Assembly (NCBI GenBank): GCA_022419385.1
Contig: JAJUBI010000007.1
Location: 157,768 to 221,767, forward strand
Direction: 5' to 3'
Source of the DNA: Paraconiothyrium sp. Pb-2020
Lineage: Eukaryota; Ascomycota; Dothideomycetes; Pleosporales; Didymosphaeriaceae
DNA length: 64,000 nucleotides
A program made the position numbers and the translations under genes. Position 1 is the stretch's first letter; each line of letters begins with the position of its first letter. A model generated the notes under the pieces. The model was not told where the DNA came from, searched no databases, and saw nothing but the letters and a program-made list of their open reading frames with translations. Positions 1 to 11,487 of this stretch are shown piece by piece.

Positions 1-1
1 C

Positions 2-1090
2 GAAGCTCTATGGCAGGAGCTGCTTGATTCATTCGACCACATTGGCAGCACCGTTCACGGCACTTTCAACGATGGTCATGTCGATGTATGCTCTTACCAA
101 CAGTATCGCGGCAAGACATTGCGCGCTTATCGGTGGTTTGCGTTTCAATATCTGCAGAAGTGCGATTTGAAGTATATACAGCGCATCGAGAACATTCTCG
201 ATAACCAGCCTGTTTATACTGATCTCCCCAGCGACTATGACCGATATATCAGCAATAGGCTGGCTGGCCAAGACCCATTCTTTGGGCTTACAGATGCACT
301 GCGGCCTTTCATTCACGACACTCATCGAACCGCCCTTGTTCTGACGCTGTTCGGGAAGGTCCTGGCATTGACTTTGGACCTCTTCGGTGTCACCTCGTAC
401 ACTCCATCCACTCAGCAGGTGAATGTCCTACTGGACGCATGTGCCCGCACGTGGGGTGAGAGTGTTGAGATTTTCCTTACAGGTGTGCCGCGGTCCGTTC
501 GCGTGGCATGGTCAGCTGTGAATGCCCGAGGCGTTGGGGATGCGCTAGTCCACCGCTGCCGCGAGCTTGTCCAGCAGCATGGTGCTTCCAACGTTGGCTG
601 GTTTCTGCACGTCTGGGCTTTTGGCGCGGCCATCACCGCTCTGTCCAATAAGAATCCTGCACATGGCGAATGGCTGAAGCAGATGCTCCGCACCTGGCCA
701 GCAATCCCGTCTGGGTTGATTGATCAACCGCTCTCTCCTGAAGTCTCCTTTGTTCTCCCCCAGTTCTCTAGCTACATTCTGGACCGACGAGAGCTTGAGG
801 CTGCCAACAGGGACGTAAACATGCAAGATATACTGTTCGAACCAGCTGGAGAGGCTCTGAACCCACTCGATCACACTGACATGATCCAACCATTCAACAA
901 GGATGACTTGTGTGTCGTCTGCCAGTGCGAATTCGAAGATGAAGCAACCGTCAAGCTTCGGAATTGCGACCATATCATGCACCTCGAATGCGTTCGGTCT
1001 TTGATCAATGGCATCGAACCTTCTTCGAACTTGTGCCCACTGGACCGCAAGGAAATCTGCGCTCCTCGCCCTCGTAGTGCAGTAATCTAG
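2..1090 (+). CDS. RING-finger protein, C-terminal part (cut by window edge)
   Basis: The frame is open from base 2 to the stop at 1090, so the gene begins before the window and only its last 362 codons are visible. A C-terminal RING-type zinc finger begins near base 907: CVVC, then CDH, HLEC, and a closing CPLD pair. The final zinc ligand is Asp instead of Cys, a CPLDR form that I recall from fungal RING proteins. The upstream part is helical and matches no domain I know. RING proteins usually act as E3 ubiquitin ligases that recruit an E2; the target cannot be read from the sequence. No intron is needed in the visible part. The gene identity is only partly known because the N-terminus is missing. 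Confidence 0.85.
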   Translation, partial: EALWQELLDSFDHIGSTVHGTFNDGHVDVCSYQQYRGKTLRAYRWFAFQYLQKCDLKYIQRIENILDNQPVYTDLPSDYDRYISNRLAGQDPFFGLTDALRPFIHDTHRTALVLTLFGKVLALTLDLFGVTSYTPSTQQVNVLLDACARTWGESVEIFLTGVPRSVRVAWSAVNARGVGDALVHRCRELVQQHGASNVGWFLHVWAFGAAITALSNKNPAHGEWLKQMLRTWPAIPSGLIDQPLSPEVSFVLPQFSSYILDRRELEAANRDVNMQDILFEPAGEALNPLDHTDMIQPFNKDDLCVVCQCEFEDEATVKLRNCDHIMHLECVRSLINGIEPSSNLCPLDRKEICAPRPRSAVI

Positions 1091-2103
1091 CGCTGCATAG
1101 CAGTCCCCCCAGGTGGAATTGCAAGATACTAGCCGGATTGATTACTTCTTCCTCGCTGCTTCACGCATGTCTCAGGTAGATAAGGTACCATCTGTGTCCT
1201 GACAGTCCACAACTCTCTACGAGACCGCATTTTCCAGGCGGACTCTGAGATCATCAATTGTTGAGTTTTCCCGTCCTAGGAAGACTTTTCTGTCTTTCAT
1301 CTTTCATTAAGTCCATCTGCGCTGCCAGTTCGACTCTGGAACCATTCATTTTGTTCTGTATTGGTGTATTTGATTGTACACTCTTCTGTCCAACGGAAGT
1401 TATTCCCTCTTTGATTGTTTAATTGTAATTTCTGTAGATGTTCTTGTAAACGAAACACACTATTTATGCTACTAGATACCAATATACAAATCCCCCAAAT
1501 TCTGAGCACATAAACCATCAGACTAGGTCGCACTTATGCTCCAATAATAATGACGCTCAAAGGTAGTGATATCACATATACGCAGTCCAGGGTTTCATAG
1601 CCAAATGCCTGGGGCGTACTCACACGTTGGTCCCACATCACTGCGTTTAGGACGTCCATGGACCATCAAGTCATGCCAGGCGGCGGGAATACCTCCGGGT
1701 AGGGCGATATGGTGGCTCTATATCAAAAAGATCACGTACACACACGCTGACAGTGACACATATAACACAAGTAAGCTTAAGATTACACCAATCTTCTGCG
1801 CCAGACCGACTTCGCAACATCCGTGGTCGTGCTGATGCTTTCATACACATCCAGAGTTGGGCGCTCATAAGTGGTTGTCCAGTAGGTCCTATTCTTTATG
1901 CTCCTTTCGAGTTCTGGACGGAGTGATATCCCCAGAGCAGATGAAATCTCCGGTACATGACGCCATGTATGTCCAACGTTGCGGTTGTCGGATAGCAATA
2001 CCGATAACGGCAGGTCGAGGCCTTGGACGCTCCCAGAAGATTTACTACTGGCGATTTGTGTAGATGCGGATCTGGTCGAAGAGGTTGAGTACCTGCGGGA
2101 TTA
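1091..2103. other. Intergenic, no supported gene
   Basis: About 1 kb downstream of the RING gene. Only short overlapping ORFs on both strands occur, with no recognisable motif and no consistent splice structure. The part around 1270-1500 is relatively T-rich, as expected for a 3' flank. Confidence 0.5.
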
Positions 2104-2775
2104 TCAGTGGCTAAAGCAATATACGTCACTTGCAAGCATGAAACGTACAGAGATCCTACTCGATGCTCGTCCGCTCTCCTGCAACCAATTGCCCAATGTC
2201 ACGAAGACCCTCCGAGTCTGCAGGATTTCGGACACCATTTTGTTTGAGTGGTTTGAATCCGGCTGGTACGGGACGCAGACGAGGTGAGCTGAAACTCGAG
2301 GCGCCAGCGATGCGGCTCCCGAAAGGAGTAGCAAATGGGTTTGTGCCACGAGAACGACTTGGAGGATCAGTTTGTGCTCTATCGAATGGGTTACTCGTCC
2401 GCAACCGCTTGACAGATCTTCCTTCCACTGTTTGTGATGGGTATCTTGTGCTGACGTTGATGCTCCGACTGAGACTCCGATCATTCTGACGCTTCACTTC
2501 ATCGTTCAGACTGCAGTTATCATTAGTTAGGGTGGTCTTGATCATGAGACGCGGCAACGCTTACCTTCCCTACACCCATTGATGACGCAGGGTGTTCGCC
2601 TCATGGTGAGCGAAAAGGCTGGAAACCTTGAAATCCGGTTGCGCCAGCCCGAGAACGCCAGGACGCAATCGTCTAGGACCCATGTGCCTTCGCTACCCAG
2701 CAACGCCACACAGACAGCGTGAGTGAGTTTCATTAGGAAGCTGGAGCTTCCACTGTTGGCTTCGTGCTGTGTCAT
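2104..2775 (-). pseudogene. Possible small two-exon gene or gene relic
   Basis: Two adjacent minus-strand ORFs look protein-like. The first (ATG at 2775) encodes about 70 residues including the stretch WVLDDCVLAFSGWRNRI. The second (frame ending at 2156) is Ser/Arg/Pro rich and disordered. Between them lies an intron-like segment with donor GTAAGC near 2564, branch CTAACTAA and acceptor TGCAG ending at 2511. The splice phases do not match: joining these sites brings an immediate stop codon. Either a base has been lost, another site is used, or this is a decayed gene. No function can be assigned. It could also be chance ORFs beside a chance splice signal. Confidence 0.3.
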
Positions 2776-4939
2776 CCTTGAATTGTAACATGTGGCATAT
2801 CCGATGTAGTGTACTTCGTAAAGGCGTCCTCCAATCTACGTTCCCCCTTGCAAATGTCCGTGCATAAGATCATGCATAGAATCATGCAACTCGTAGTCTG
2901 CGCATCAGGTACTGCGGGGTAAACTTATTAAATTTCCCCATGATACCAAACCGCGCATGTGCAGGCAGGGAGGGGCCTCGGACTCGGCCCAATATTGCAC
3001 CCTAGACCAGGCAAAACCCTTGTATTCTACAGGCTCCACGCCTACGGTCTTTGTTCCTGGGTCGAAATCCAGCCGTATAAGCCGGTCGAGCGGAAGCCAA
3101 CGATCTTAAACCTATGAAAATGTCTTGCAAACCGAGTTATCTTCAGAAGCTGGAATTCTTTCGTTTACTCCAATCCTGTAACTTCAAACAGGCCGAGGTA
3201 CTGGGTCCCATACGCTTGACTGGCTCGTTCGATCCTAGAATTTGAATAAGGCTGCGTCAGATAGTTTAGTTTTCCGCACGCAGAACCTATCTAGATTCCA
3301 ACTGTCACGAGGTTTTGGACTACGGTTTCAATTCGACCTCGGGAGGTAGCGGTCGAGCTTTCATCATATGGTGCACTGGATCATCTGCAGCATAGTTCAT
3401 TGAACCATTAGTAGAGCTCTGGTGATAGCCTTGCTGCCTGCCTTCTTGCTCATGAGATCCTAGTTGGTCTTGGGCAAGCTTAAGCGAGACAGTAAGACAA
3501 CTTTTGCGCATGGACGAGACGCTTTGTGGGGTAGCAACCCTCGCACGGGCCGTCAGAACAAGCTGAGCCAATTAGATATTCTCATCTGAAGATCTCCCCT
3601 CCGAGGCTATTGTCTTGGGTTTGATTGGAAAGCAGATCCTTGTACGTGCGTCTTTTTGAGACAGGGGAAGCATGTACACTTACTACTAACGGCGATTGAG
3701 CGCAAAGGCTATAGCAGAAGTAGTAGAGGAGGGAAAATGGGACAATCTCGACGCAAAGAAATCACAAGATCAGCAAAGCTACAAATGCAGCACCATGTCG
3801 TTCACAATCACGCGAATGTGGATTGCTATGGAAGGTAAATCTTGTGGTACAGGGTATCTGCACTATGCAGTATCGGCATCTTCAAGAGAGCTCTTCTTCA
3901 ATTCATCGAGATGATTCTTGTTTTCGGATCTTGCAGCAATGTTCGAAGCGGGACTTTTTTTTCTTGTCACATAGCTTCGGTGCTATAAGGATTTTCATCA
4001 CCTTTACATGTCGCGAGTGATCGCTCCAGCCACAACTTCACATGTGCAGCTATATGCGGTCGCTTTGACAACACCCAGATTTATAGCCAGGGCGCGCTAG
4101 GCGGGGTGATGCGCATCGCACACAGAGCTACCTTGAAAGTGTGGACAGTGACCTACTCGGGTAGCACTTATCCGAATAGCTCCCCCAAGAGGTGTCCTGC
4201 AACCCCTCCTCGCTCGAGCAGCTGTCCACACCACTGGCGCTGACAGGGCATCGTCGGAAGTCAATCAGTCCGATTTACAACTCCATGAGCTTTTCAAAGT
4301 GGGTTTTTGGATTTGCCACTTACTCGTAATTAGCAGAGTGCTTTTGGCATTCTCCGGCCCAAGGGACCGGGGAGCTCGAGAACTTGGTGATGCTGCTCGT
4401 ATGAACAGCAGTTGGGGTTCTCAAGAATCAACGTTTGTATATAGTTCCCAATGTCACGATTAGGCGTAGATGTAATCTAGACGCGGAGAGTAATAGTGAA
4501 TGTTTATGTATGTCAAATTCCGCTAGCTTCAGTACAAGCCAATAAACCAGAAGTATCATGAGATAGACTAAGTAGCGATCATGTCATTGCATCCTGGCTT
4601 GATTCGAGCCATGTAGACAGTTCGGTCCTATGGAAGCCAATGTCGTCGGGCATGTTCACATGATCCTCACCCATTACAACAATTGGAATGCAATTCTTGA
4701 AATCGAGAGCCCTTCGGATTCACGGGTTCTTTCCCTGGAAGTCTTATACCATCGAGTTCCACAGTGACTTTGCTCGTCAAGGATGTGCGCTATGCGCAAT
4801 TATCCGGGTAGCGTGCCTCGGCACGAAAACAACAAGCGACAACAGTACATGTGATACTATGATTTGCTACATTATAAACGACAATATGAAGATCCACCGA
4901 TGCGGTTGTGCTTATCACAAATTGATCTGACATTAAATC
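2776..4939. other. Gene-poor stretch upstream of the FAD oxidase gene
   Basis: About 2.2 kb with only short, motif-free ORFs. I see no transposon protein fragment, no tRNA-like box pair and no clear repeat. The last few hundred bases must contain the promoter of the oxidase gene that starts at 4940. Confidence 0.5.
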
Positions 4940-6729
4940 ATGCTGTACCTCACGCGCATCTTGGCTCCTCTCTTGTTGTGGATACGATTTGGGTGCACCG
5001 CCCCCAGCGCAGCTACATCGGAAGCATGCAAAGAAATCTCGACGGCGATCCCAGGGCGCGTCTCATACCCGGCTTCAGTTGCGTACATATCTGAGACGTC
5101 AAAGTACTGGTCTACCGTACTTCGCGAAATACAACCCGCTTGCGTTGTTCTTCCTACATCTACTGAACAAGTAGCTATTACGATTCAGATCCTTAATAGA
5201 TATCCAGATGTTAACTTTGCGGCTAAAAGTGGTGGTCACGACCCCAATCCTGGTCATGGTAGCATTCAGGATGGAGTACTCATTGCTATGCGAGAAATAA
5301 CTGGAACCGTGTACAGCAAGGACGAGAACATAGTGTACGTGAGGCCTGGGGGCGAATGGAACGACGTGTTCGAGGCGCTTGACGGGCAAGGCGTAGCTGT
5401 TGTCGGTGGTAGACTTGGTATGCTCTATTTAGGTCATGACTATTTTGCACGTCTACGCAACACTAACAACGTCTGGCAGGGCTTGTGGGCATCGGTGGCT
5501 ACCTGCTTCAGGGTGGAATTTCCTTTCTGAGTTCCCAGTATGGCCTTGCTGGTGATGTAAGCCATAATGATGGATCTTCGAAGCTTTGCTAAGTTCATCC
5601 CCAGGGGATTAAAAGTTGGGAGATTGTTCTACCAAATGGCACGATTGCAAATATAGACGCGGCGGAGCAACCAGACCTGGCCGTAGCGTTGAGGGGAAGT
5701 GGTAGTCAATTTGGTAAGCGCAAATCCAATCTCTCTTCTGAACGTAAAGTTCCCGTCTGACAAGGTCATTAGGGATCGTTACTCGATTCGCCATGGAGGC
5801 CCACCCCATCGGACAGGTCTGGGGCGGTATTCGCATTTACGATAACAAGAACGCCGATCAAATTTTCGAGGCTCTGCACAATTTCATACCGAACGGGCCT
5901 GAAGATCCAAAAGCTGCGATTATTCTCACCAACGTCGATGCTATCGGTGGCCTTAACCCAATATTAATTTTCCTCTTTTACGATGGGCCTGCAGCGCCTA
6001 CAGATGGTGCACTTGCAGACTTTATCAAGATACCATATATCTCAAGTACGACGAAGACGCAGAGTTACGCTAGTCTGGTAAGATGAGTTGTGATTTCGCG
6101 GCAGCATGTACAATACTGATAAATAGCAGCTTAAGTCTAACGGAGAAGGAGCTGCACTCTTAAACTCTAGAATTTCCTTCCGAGTAAGTCCTATCCTGAG
6201 CTTCTGTCAATTTTAAACATCGAATCACACATCATAGACCTTTACAGTTCCCTACCTGAAAGACCACCCAGAGATGTACGACGAAATCTCAAAGAAGTGG
6301 AAAGAAATCACCGCCCCGTATCTTGATAGCCCAGTTGCCCTGGCATCTCAATGCTCCGTTGATTTCCAACCATTCCCCGCAAAGATTGGTGCAGAGAGTC
6401 AAAAGCGTGGTGGCAATGCGCTAGGTATCAGTGGGGACGACGGCGATCGGCTTCTCCTGGAGCTCCAGTGCGCATGGACATCTGCATCCGACGATTCGAC
6501 CCTGCACCAAATGTCCGAAGACATTACAAGTTGGCTTGAGGGTAAGCTCCATGAGTGGCTAGCCGATGAAGGTATGGAATATCCTTATTTACCGTGGTTG
6601 ATGAATGATGCCATGGGAGACCAGAATGTAACCGGGAAGTATAAGGACTATGCGAAACTGAAGTCATTGCAGGCACAGATTGACAATAAAGGCCTTTTTA
6701 AATCTCGTGCCGGTGGCTTTAAGTATTAA
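4940..6729 (+). CDS. Secreted FAD-linked oxidase (BBE/FAD_binding_4 family), six exons
   Basis: Exons are 4940-5417, 5480-5556, 5605-5713, 5773-6077, 6130-6183 and 6238-6729. All phases close, giving 504 residues, normal for the family. A hydrophobic N-terminus (about 20 residues) suggests secretion. The FAD-binding part contains KSGGH, whose His (residue 100) is the usual covalent FAD attachment site. The conserved VGIGGYLLQGGISF stretch follows intron 1. The position that is Cys in bicovalent berberine-bridge enzymes appears to be Leu (GGRLGLVG), so single His linkage is expected. The C-terminal YLPWLMND-KYKDYAKLKSLQ region fits the BBE tail. Such enzymes oxidise sugars, phenolics or alkaloid-like substrates with O2. 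The substrate is unknown. Confidence 0.93.
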
Positions 6730-7189
6730 GAAGTAGATAGATTTGGTGTTGGTTAGGCAACTCCTACATCCGCAGTCTTACATCCAATTCGCGAATGACT
6801 TCAGCTTTGTATCAAATGGTTCCTTAGGTATCGGAAGTTACATACTTGCAGCGAGCTATATCCAGTCAATATAGCTCTGTATAGCACGTACGGACCGAAT
6901 CAGCTCCACATGTTATTCGCGATGCTAATCTCAGCATACGAGATGACGGCAGATGAGATGACAACCATTCCTGTTGTTTATGGATAGGTTCTACGACCTG
7001 CCCTGCCTGTACGGGGCGTTGACATACATCTAATAATAACACAAACATCGTCCAACGACGGTTGAAGTGTACCGCGATGGCGTGTATTAGTCTATTAGTT
7101 ATGCGAAAGGTATCTACATCAGAAATGCCCTCCTATTCAGGATGCATCCCCCGTCCTCATCCTACAACTGTATAACATCAACCTGACAT
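6730..7189. other. Intergenic between convergent genes
   Basis: This is the shared 3' region of the FAD oxidase gene (plus) and the GPI-type protein gene (minus). No gene-like signal was found. Confidence 0.5.
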
Positions 7190-7975
7190 CTACAGGTACG
7201 CAACAACACCTGCGAAACCAGCGACGACACCAGCAACAGCAGCGAAAGCAGTCTGCTGAGGAGCAGCGCCAGTGTTGTTAGCGCTCTGAGCAGTACCAGA
7301 CGCGCTCGACGAAGCCGCAGATCCAGAAGCGCCAGTGCCGGACGCAGAGCCAGCGCCAGAAGTCTTAGCGGCAGCCGAGCCGCTGGCAGAGCCGGTCTGC
7401 TTTGCGCCGGTCGCGGTCGCGCTACCGCACTGAGGGAGGGTAACGGAGTAGCTGGCAAGCAGGGAGCTGAAGTCGTCGGCACCAGTGGGGACGGCCGAGG
7501 CGTAGGGGCACGCGGTCTCAAAGTCGGAGTACCAGCTGGAGAAGGCAGGGCCGTTGGATTCGACCCATGCGCTGGCCTCGCTCAGGTAGGAGGTGTAGTG
7601 CTTGCCGACGTCACCGGTGAAGGAGGGCTCGTGGCAGACGTCGGTGTAGCTGAGGATGGCGGACTCGACGTCTGCGGGAGGCGTGGGCGGGGTGGCCAGA
7701 TCGCTGGGCGGCATGCAGGCGGAGGGGATAAGGGTCGCGATGCCGCCGATCAAAGAGCTGAGGTCGAGGTCGGTGGGGATAGCCGAGGCGAGGTCGGTCG
7801 GAATGAGCGAGGAGAGGTCGCCGAGGTCGATGGAAGTAGGGATTAGGTCGGTCAAGTCGACGGAGGATTCCTGACGCTTCTCGACCTGGCGGACCTGGAC
7901 GACCTCGACATCAGGGCGGGGTGCGGCGAGCGCAAAAGTGGTGAGAAGAGCAACGGAAAAAAGTGTCTTGGCCAT
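7190..7975 (-). CDS. Secreted, probably GPI-anchored Ser/Ala-rich surface protein
   Basis: A single-exon protein of 261 residues. The N-terminus MAKTLFSVALLTTFALA is a clear signal peptide. A Lys-Arg site (VEKRQ, about residue 33) resembles a Kex2 cleavage site. The middle has repeated short hydrophobic-acidic segments (DLSSLIPTDL and similar) and four Cys residues spaced over about 100 residues (SACMPP, DVCHEP, TACPYA, LPQCGS), probably forming two disulfides. The region from about residue 180 to 240 is Gly/Ser/Ala/Thr-rich, typical of a glycosylated stalk. The protein ends in a hydrophobic tail after NNTGAAP, as expected for a GPI signal. No enzymatic domain is visible. A cell-wall role is inferred from this architecture only. 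Confidence 0.85.
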   Translation of the reverse strand: MAKTLFSVALLTTFALAAPRPDVEVVQVRQVEKRQESSVDLTDLIPTSIDLGDLSSLIPTDLASAIPTDLDLSSLIGGIATLIPSACMPPSDLATPPTPPADVESAILSYTDVCHEPSFTGDVGKHYTSYLSEASAWVESNGPAFSSWYSDFETACPYASAVPTGADDFSSLLASYSVTLPQCGSATATGAKQTGSASGSAAAKTSGAGSASGTGASGSAASSSASGTAQSANNTGAAPQQTAFAAVAGVVAGFAGVVAYL

Positions 7976-9389
7976 TTCGATTGATGTGTGTTGGAATGAG
8001 TGTCAGAAAGTGGATTAAAATGCGACCTGTATTTGAACTTGAACCCGGATTGCTGAGAGAAGGTGGGATGGAAGGTGAGGAAGCGACGAGAGCGAGCGGT
8101 CGCAATATTAAGTACCGGACGAGCAGAGGCTGTAAGGTTTAGTGCATCCTTTACCGTATAACAAGCATCGTCGCGTCGCACCAAGCTTTCAGGCATGCAG
8201 ACACGAGCCTCAATCTCGCCTACCGACATCTTTGTTTGGCGCAGTGGATTCAGCTGGGCTATGCTGGGGCTTTTTGGGGGCCCATTTTGGCAGCTCGATG
8301 CGTTTGATTGGATGAATTTTGGCCGTCGGACCGTTTTCGGTAAAAGCTGAAGAAAATGAAAAACTACCCCTGCATGCTGAGGTTACCTAAAACACTGCTG
8401 CCTACCCTAAGAGCTGGCTCATGCCCCGTGAAATTTGGCGATCAAGCATGGGTTGTTGAGCTGTGTAGGGCGCATTGTGATCGAAGACCGCAGATGGTTG
8501 CGAGCGTAACGGGTTCCGCGTGGACCGGAAAACGGGTTAAGGGGGCGGGTCGCTCCTCGCCATGGCTCGACGTCTAGGGAATCGGTGCCCAGGCGCCGTC
8601 CTGAATCCGGTGGCGGCAACCTCCGTACGCGGTACCACGATGGTCCATAGAAGAGACAGCGGACGGCATTTCGTCGGTGATGCTCAGGACGATAGACTTG
8701 AGCGGAACGTTTGTAAGGTATCGTTGGGACCTTGGCAAGATGTCGATGTCAATGTAGCAGCTGGAGGTGGCATTCTGTCTGATTTGATGTCGGGCAGGCC
8801 CGAATCGTGTTCAGTAGAGGTTTGTACTTGGTTGCTCTGTGCCAAGGCGTGTACCGTCCCGTTGAGTGAGGTCTTTCACTGGCCCGCACATATCTAGAGG
8901 CAACGCACGCTCCGGTAGTGGGATTCTGGTTACGCATAGGTGCATGCAACTGAGTATGAAAGCATGGCTCGAAGGCGTTATGGCGATGAGCGGTGGACGA
9001 GCAAAAGATGATGAGTCGTCGTGAGGAGGGGCGGCCAGAATCTGATTGGATCCCGCTGCTACGGCTTGAGCACGTGAAGCGCGTCGATATCGCGTTTCCC
9101 TTGCCTTCCCATTTCCAACTTTCATGACAGAGCATGCGAAACCCCGCACATCGCGAGTTGTGTTCAGCCAAAATGACCGACGCACGCAGAGTGAATGAGA
9201 TGCCTGCAGCCTGGCCGCCCGTTTGTTTGTTTGCAAATGGCGCGCCTTCCTGGAAGGCTTCACTGTCTCCAACCCAGACTGATCTGAATACACGCACACT
9301 TCGGCCTTACGCCATTCGAACGTCCCGCTTGCTTTCGCTCGTATAACGCTGACTCTAATTCTTGCAGCTCAGTTCATTGACCGTACACT
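7976..9389. other. Divergent intergenic region
   Basis: This is the promoter region shared by the surface-protein gene (minus) and the J-domain gene (plus). ORFs of up to 182 codons overlap here on the minus strand (8749-9299) in two frames, but neither has recognisable motifs or an initiating context that sets it apart. I do not call them genes. Confidence 0.45.
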
Positions 9390-10526
9390 ATGCCTCGCGG
9401 CTCGCATTCCCATGGCGGGCGCGATCTCTACGCTGACCTTGGAGTTGTGGCAGGAGCAACGGACGCTGAGATTAGGCAGGCTCACCGCAAGCTTGTGCTG
9501 AAAACGCACCCTGATAAGGGCGGCGACCCAGCTGAATTCCGCAAGGTGAGCTTGCACTTATCGTGTGCAATTGCTGGCCTTGGTATAATCGACTCATTGT
9601 ACTTACTGTACGACCAGGTCCAGGAGGCCTACGAAGTCTTGCATGATCCTGTAAAGCGGCGGGAGTACGACGCGGAACGCAAACCAGCCAATGGCTGGGG
9701 AGGTGCTTACCGTGACGGTAGCGACAATACTACCACCAGCAGGCAGCAATACTACTACCAGCAGCAAGCTCAAACCAATAGCGCTTTTCAGGAGTACCTT
9801 CGGCGAGAGCGAGAGCGTGCGAGAGCGCACAGGGAACGCGAGGAACGCGAGCAGAGGGAGTTCAAGCAACGCGAACGCGATGAACGGGAGAGGGCAGAAC
9901 GGCAGGAAGCCGAACGTAAGGCACGGGCAAAGGCACAGGAGATACAGCGATTTCGTGACAAGACACTGAAGATCGAACGCGAAGAGGAGGCTCGAGACGA
10001 TGTCATAGCGCGGGAGGACCGACTGCACGAGAAGCTGGCCCAAATCAGAAAAAAGACGAAGCAGACCGTCTCTCGCAAGAACTGCTCTTGCCAAGGATGC
10101 CGCGACCGCTTCACCCGGGAATCAGACGAGAGAGAAGAGCAGAAGAAAGACCCGAGAGGCTACGCAGAGCGCATCACCCTCCGCGAGAGAATTGCTTCAC
10201 GCAAACAGGAGGAAGCTGTCCGAAACGCTCGTCAAGAGGCCGAACGCCAGGCACAAGAGGAACGAGCAGCTGAGAAAGCCGATTTAGAGCAAGCAAAGGC
10301 GCAAGAGAAAGCTGCCAACGAGCAAGCCGTCCAAGAGCGCCTCCTTCAACAGATCGTCGAGCAGGAAGCACTGCAGAAGGCGAGAGAGCAGGCCGCCGCC
10401 AAGGAAGTCGCCACGCGCCGCAAGCTCCATCAGCTTGCCAAGCGAGAAGCCAAAAGGGCTGCTAAGCGTGAGGCCAAAGAGGCTGCTGAACGGAGTTCGA
10501 GCATTACCGGGCTTGGCTCCTGCTAG
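9390..10526 (+). CDS. J-domain (DnaJ/Hsp40) protein with long charged coiled coil
   Basis: The N-terminal J domain reads DLYADLGVVAGATDAEIRQA, then HPDKGGD with the essential HPD motif, and ends in VQEAYEVLHDP and REYD. A 72-nt intron (9546-9617, GTGAGC...CAG) interrupts helix III. It is a multiple of three with no stop, so an unspliced reading is also open. Splicing restores the canonical FRK-VQEAYEVL junction and gives 354 residues. The rest is an Arg/Glu/Lys/Gln-rich coiled coil with a small Cys pair (NCSCQGC). J proteins stimulate Hsp70 ATPase. There is no signal peptide, no Gly/Phe region and no type I zinc domain, so this is a class C J protein of unknown client. Confidence 0.92.
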   Translation: MPRGSHSHGGRDLYADLGVVAGATDAEIRQAHRKLVLKTHPDKGGDPAEFRKVSLHLSCAIAGLGIIDSLYLLYDQVQEAYEVLHDPVKRREYDAERKPANGWGGAYRDGSDNTTTSRQQYYYQQQAQTNSAFQEYLRRERERARAHREREEREQREFKQRERDERERAERQEAERKARAKAQEIQRFRDKTLKIEREEEARDDVIAREDRLHEKLAQIRKKTKQTVSRKNCSCQGCRDRFTRESDEREEQKKDPRGYAERITLRERIASRKQEEAVRNARQEAERQAQEERAAEKADLEQAKAQEKAANEQAVQERLLQQIVEQEALQKAREQAAAKEVATRRKLHQLAKREAKRAAKREAKEAAERSSSITGLGSC

Positions 10527-10863
10527 ACACGGTTGAAAGGCATAGGCCATTGGGTGTTCATACTGGCTGGATGGGTTTCTGGCGGTCTTTTCGTGGTGAG
10601 CATTGGATGGCGTTGGAAATGCGATTGGAAAAACACGGAGCGTCAATGCATCAGCCGTATGGCGTTTTCAATCCCTTTTTGCTTAAAACGTCGTTGCAAT
10701 CAAGCAATGCATTCACCTGAAGCAGGTGCACAACTGAGCACTTTTCAGAGTGCAAAACAGGAATAAAAAAAGAAAAAACATCTTATCACACTACGTCTAC
10801 GACACACATCCCCTTCCACCACTACCCCCAAGTCCACTTCCTCTACATGATTGACGTTTCTAA
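10527..10863. other. Convergent intergenic with A-rich tract
   Basis: This region lies between the 3' ends of the J-protein gene and the polyQ protein gene. An A-rich tract with AATAAA begins near 10761, a plausible polyadenylation signal for the plus-strand gene. Confidence 0.5.
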
Positions 10864-11487
10864 TCAGTGATTACAATACTTCATCAAAAACCCCTCGCAC
10901 TGCCTCTCCGAGCTCTTCGCGTGCGGCCACCACTGGAACGCTTGCAGATACGCGTGCGCGAGCGCCAGCTGCTCGCGCCGCTGCCAGCTCATTCCCGTAC
11001 ACTTGCGGTCGCGCATCGCAGCGTAGACGACTTCGCGGTGTTGCTGCTGCTGCTGTTGAGCGACGTTGATCTTTAGCGTTATGGAGAGGGTGGGCTTGTT
11101 CGGTTGCCAGGCGGTGCGCTGGGGCGAGGAGGTTGGGGAGGGTGCGTCGGGCATGTCGACGTCTTGGTTGTGGTGGGCGGGTTGGTCTCGTGGTTGGGTG
11201 GATTGTTGCGCGTGCTGTGCTTCGTTGTGCGTGGGATCAGTGTTGCGCGTGTCGTCGCTCATTATAGGGTAGGAGAGCGGGTTGTGCGCGTTGCAGCGCC
11301 AGAGCGCTTTGACGGCGGCGAGGAAGTCGATGCTGGGGTCGAGCTGTGTGGCTTCGAGAGCTAGGGATACGAGCGTATCGAGGTGGGCGGGCGGGATGTG
11401 CGCGAGGGCCTGGCGGAGGGCGGGTGTGAGGTCTGCTGGGGGTGTTTGGATGGAGGTGAAGGACGGCATGATGGGTGTTTTAAGCAT
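10864..11487 (-). CDS. Unrecognised protein with short polyglutamine tract
   Basis: An uninterrupted 207-codon ORF. A second Met (MPSFTS) lies six codons in and may be the true start. Residues 15-70 look folded (ALRQALAHIPPAHLDTLVSL, then DFLAAVKALWRC). Residues 80-140 are hydrophilic and disordered. A QQQQQQ tract follows, then a Trp/Arg-rich end (GMSWQRREQLALAHAYLQAF). No domain is recognised and no signal or membrane segment is seen. Codon-level consistency and the composition change along the protein support a real gene. No function is proposed. Confidence 0.65.
   Translation of the reverse strand: MLKTPIMPSFTSIQTPPADLTPALRQALAHIPPAHLDTLVSLALEATQLDPSIDFLAAVKALWRCNAHNPLSYPIMSDDTRNTDPTHNEAQHAQQSTQPRDQPAHHNQDVDMPDAPSPTSSPQRTAWQPNKPTLSITLKINVAQQQQQQHREVVYAAMRDRKCTGMSWQRREQLALAHAYLQAFQWWPHAKSSERQCEGFLMKYCNH

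Noticed and set aside
8749..9299. Two overlapping minus-strand ORFs (182 and 162 codons)
   Set aside because: They compete over the same DNA, have no domain or splice support, and lie in a divergent promoter region.
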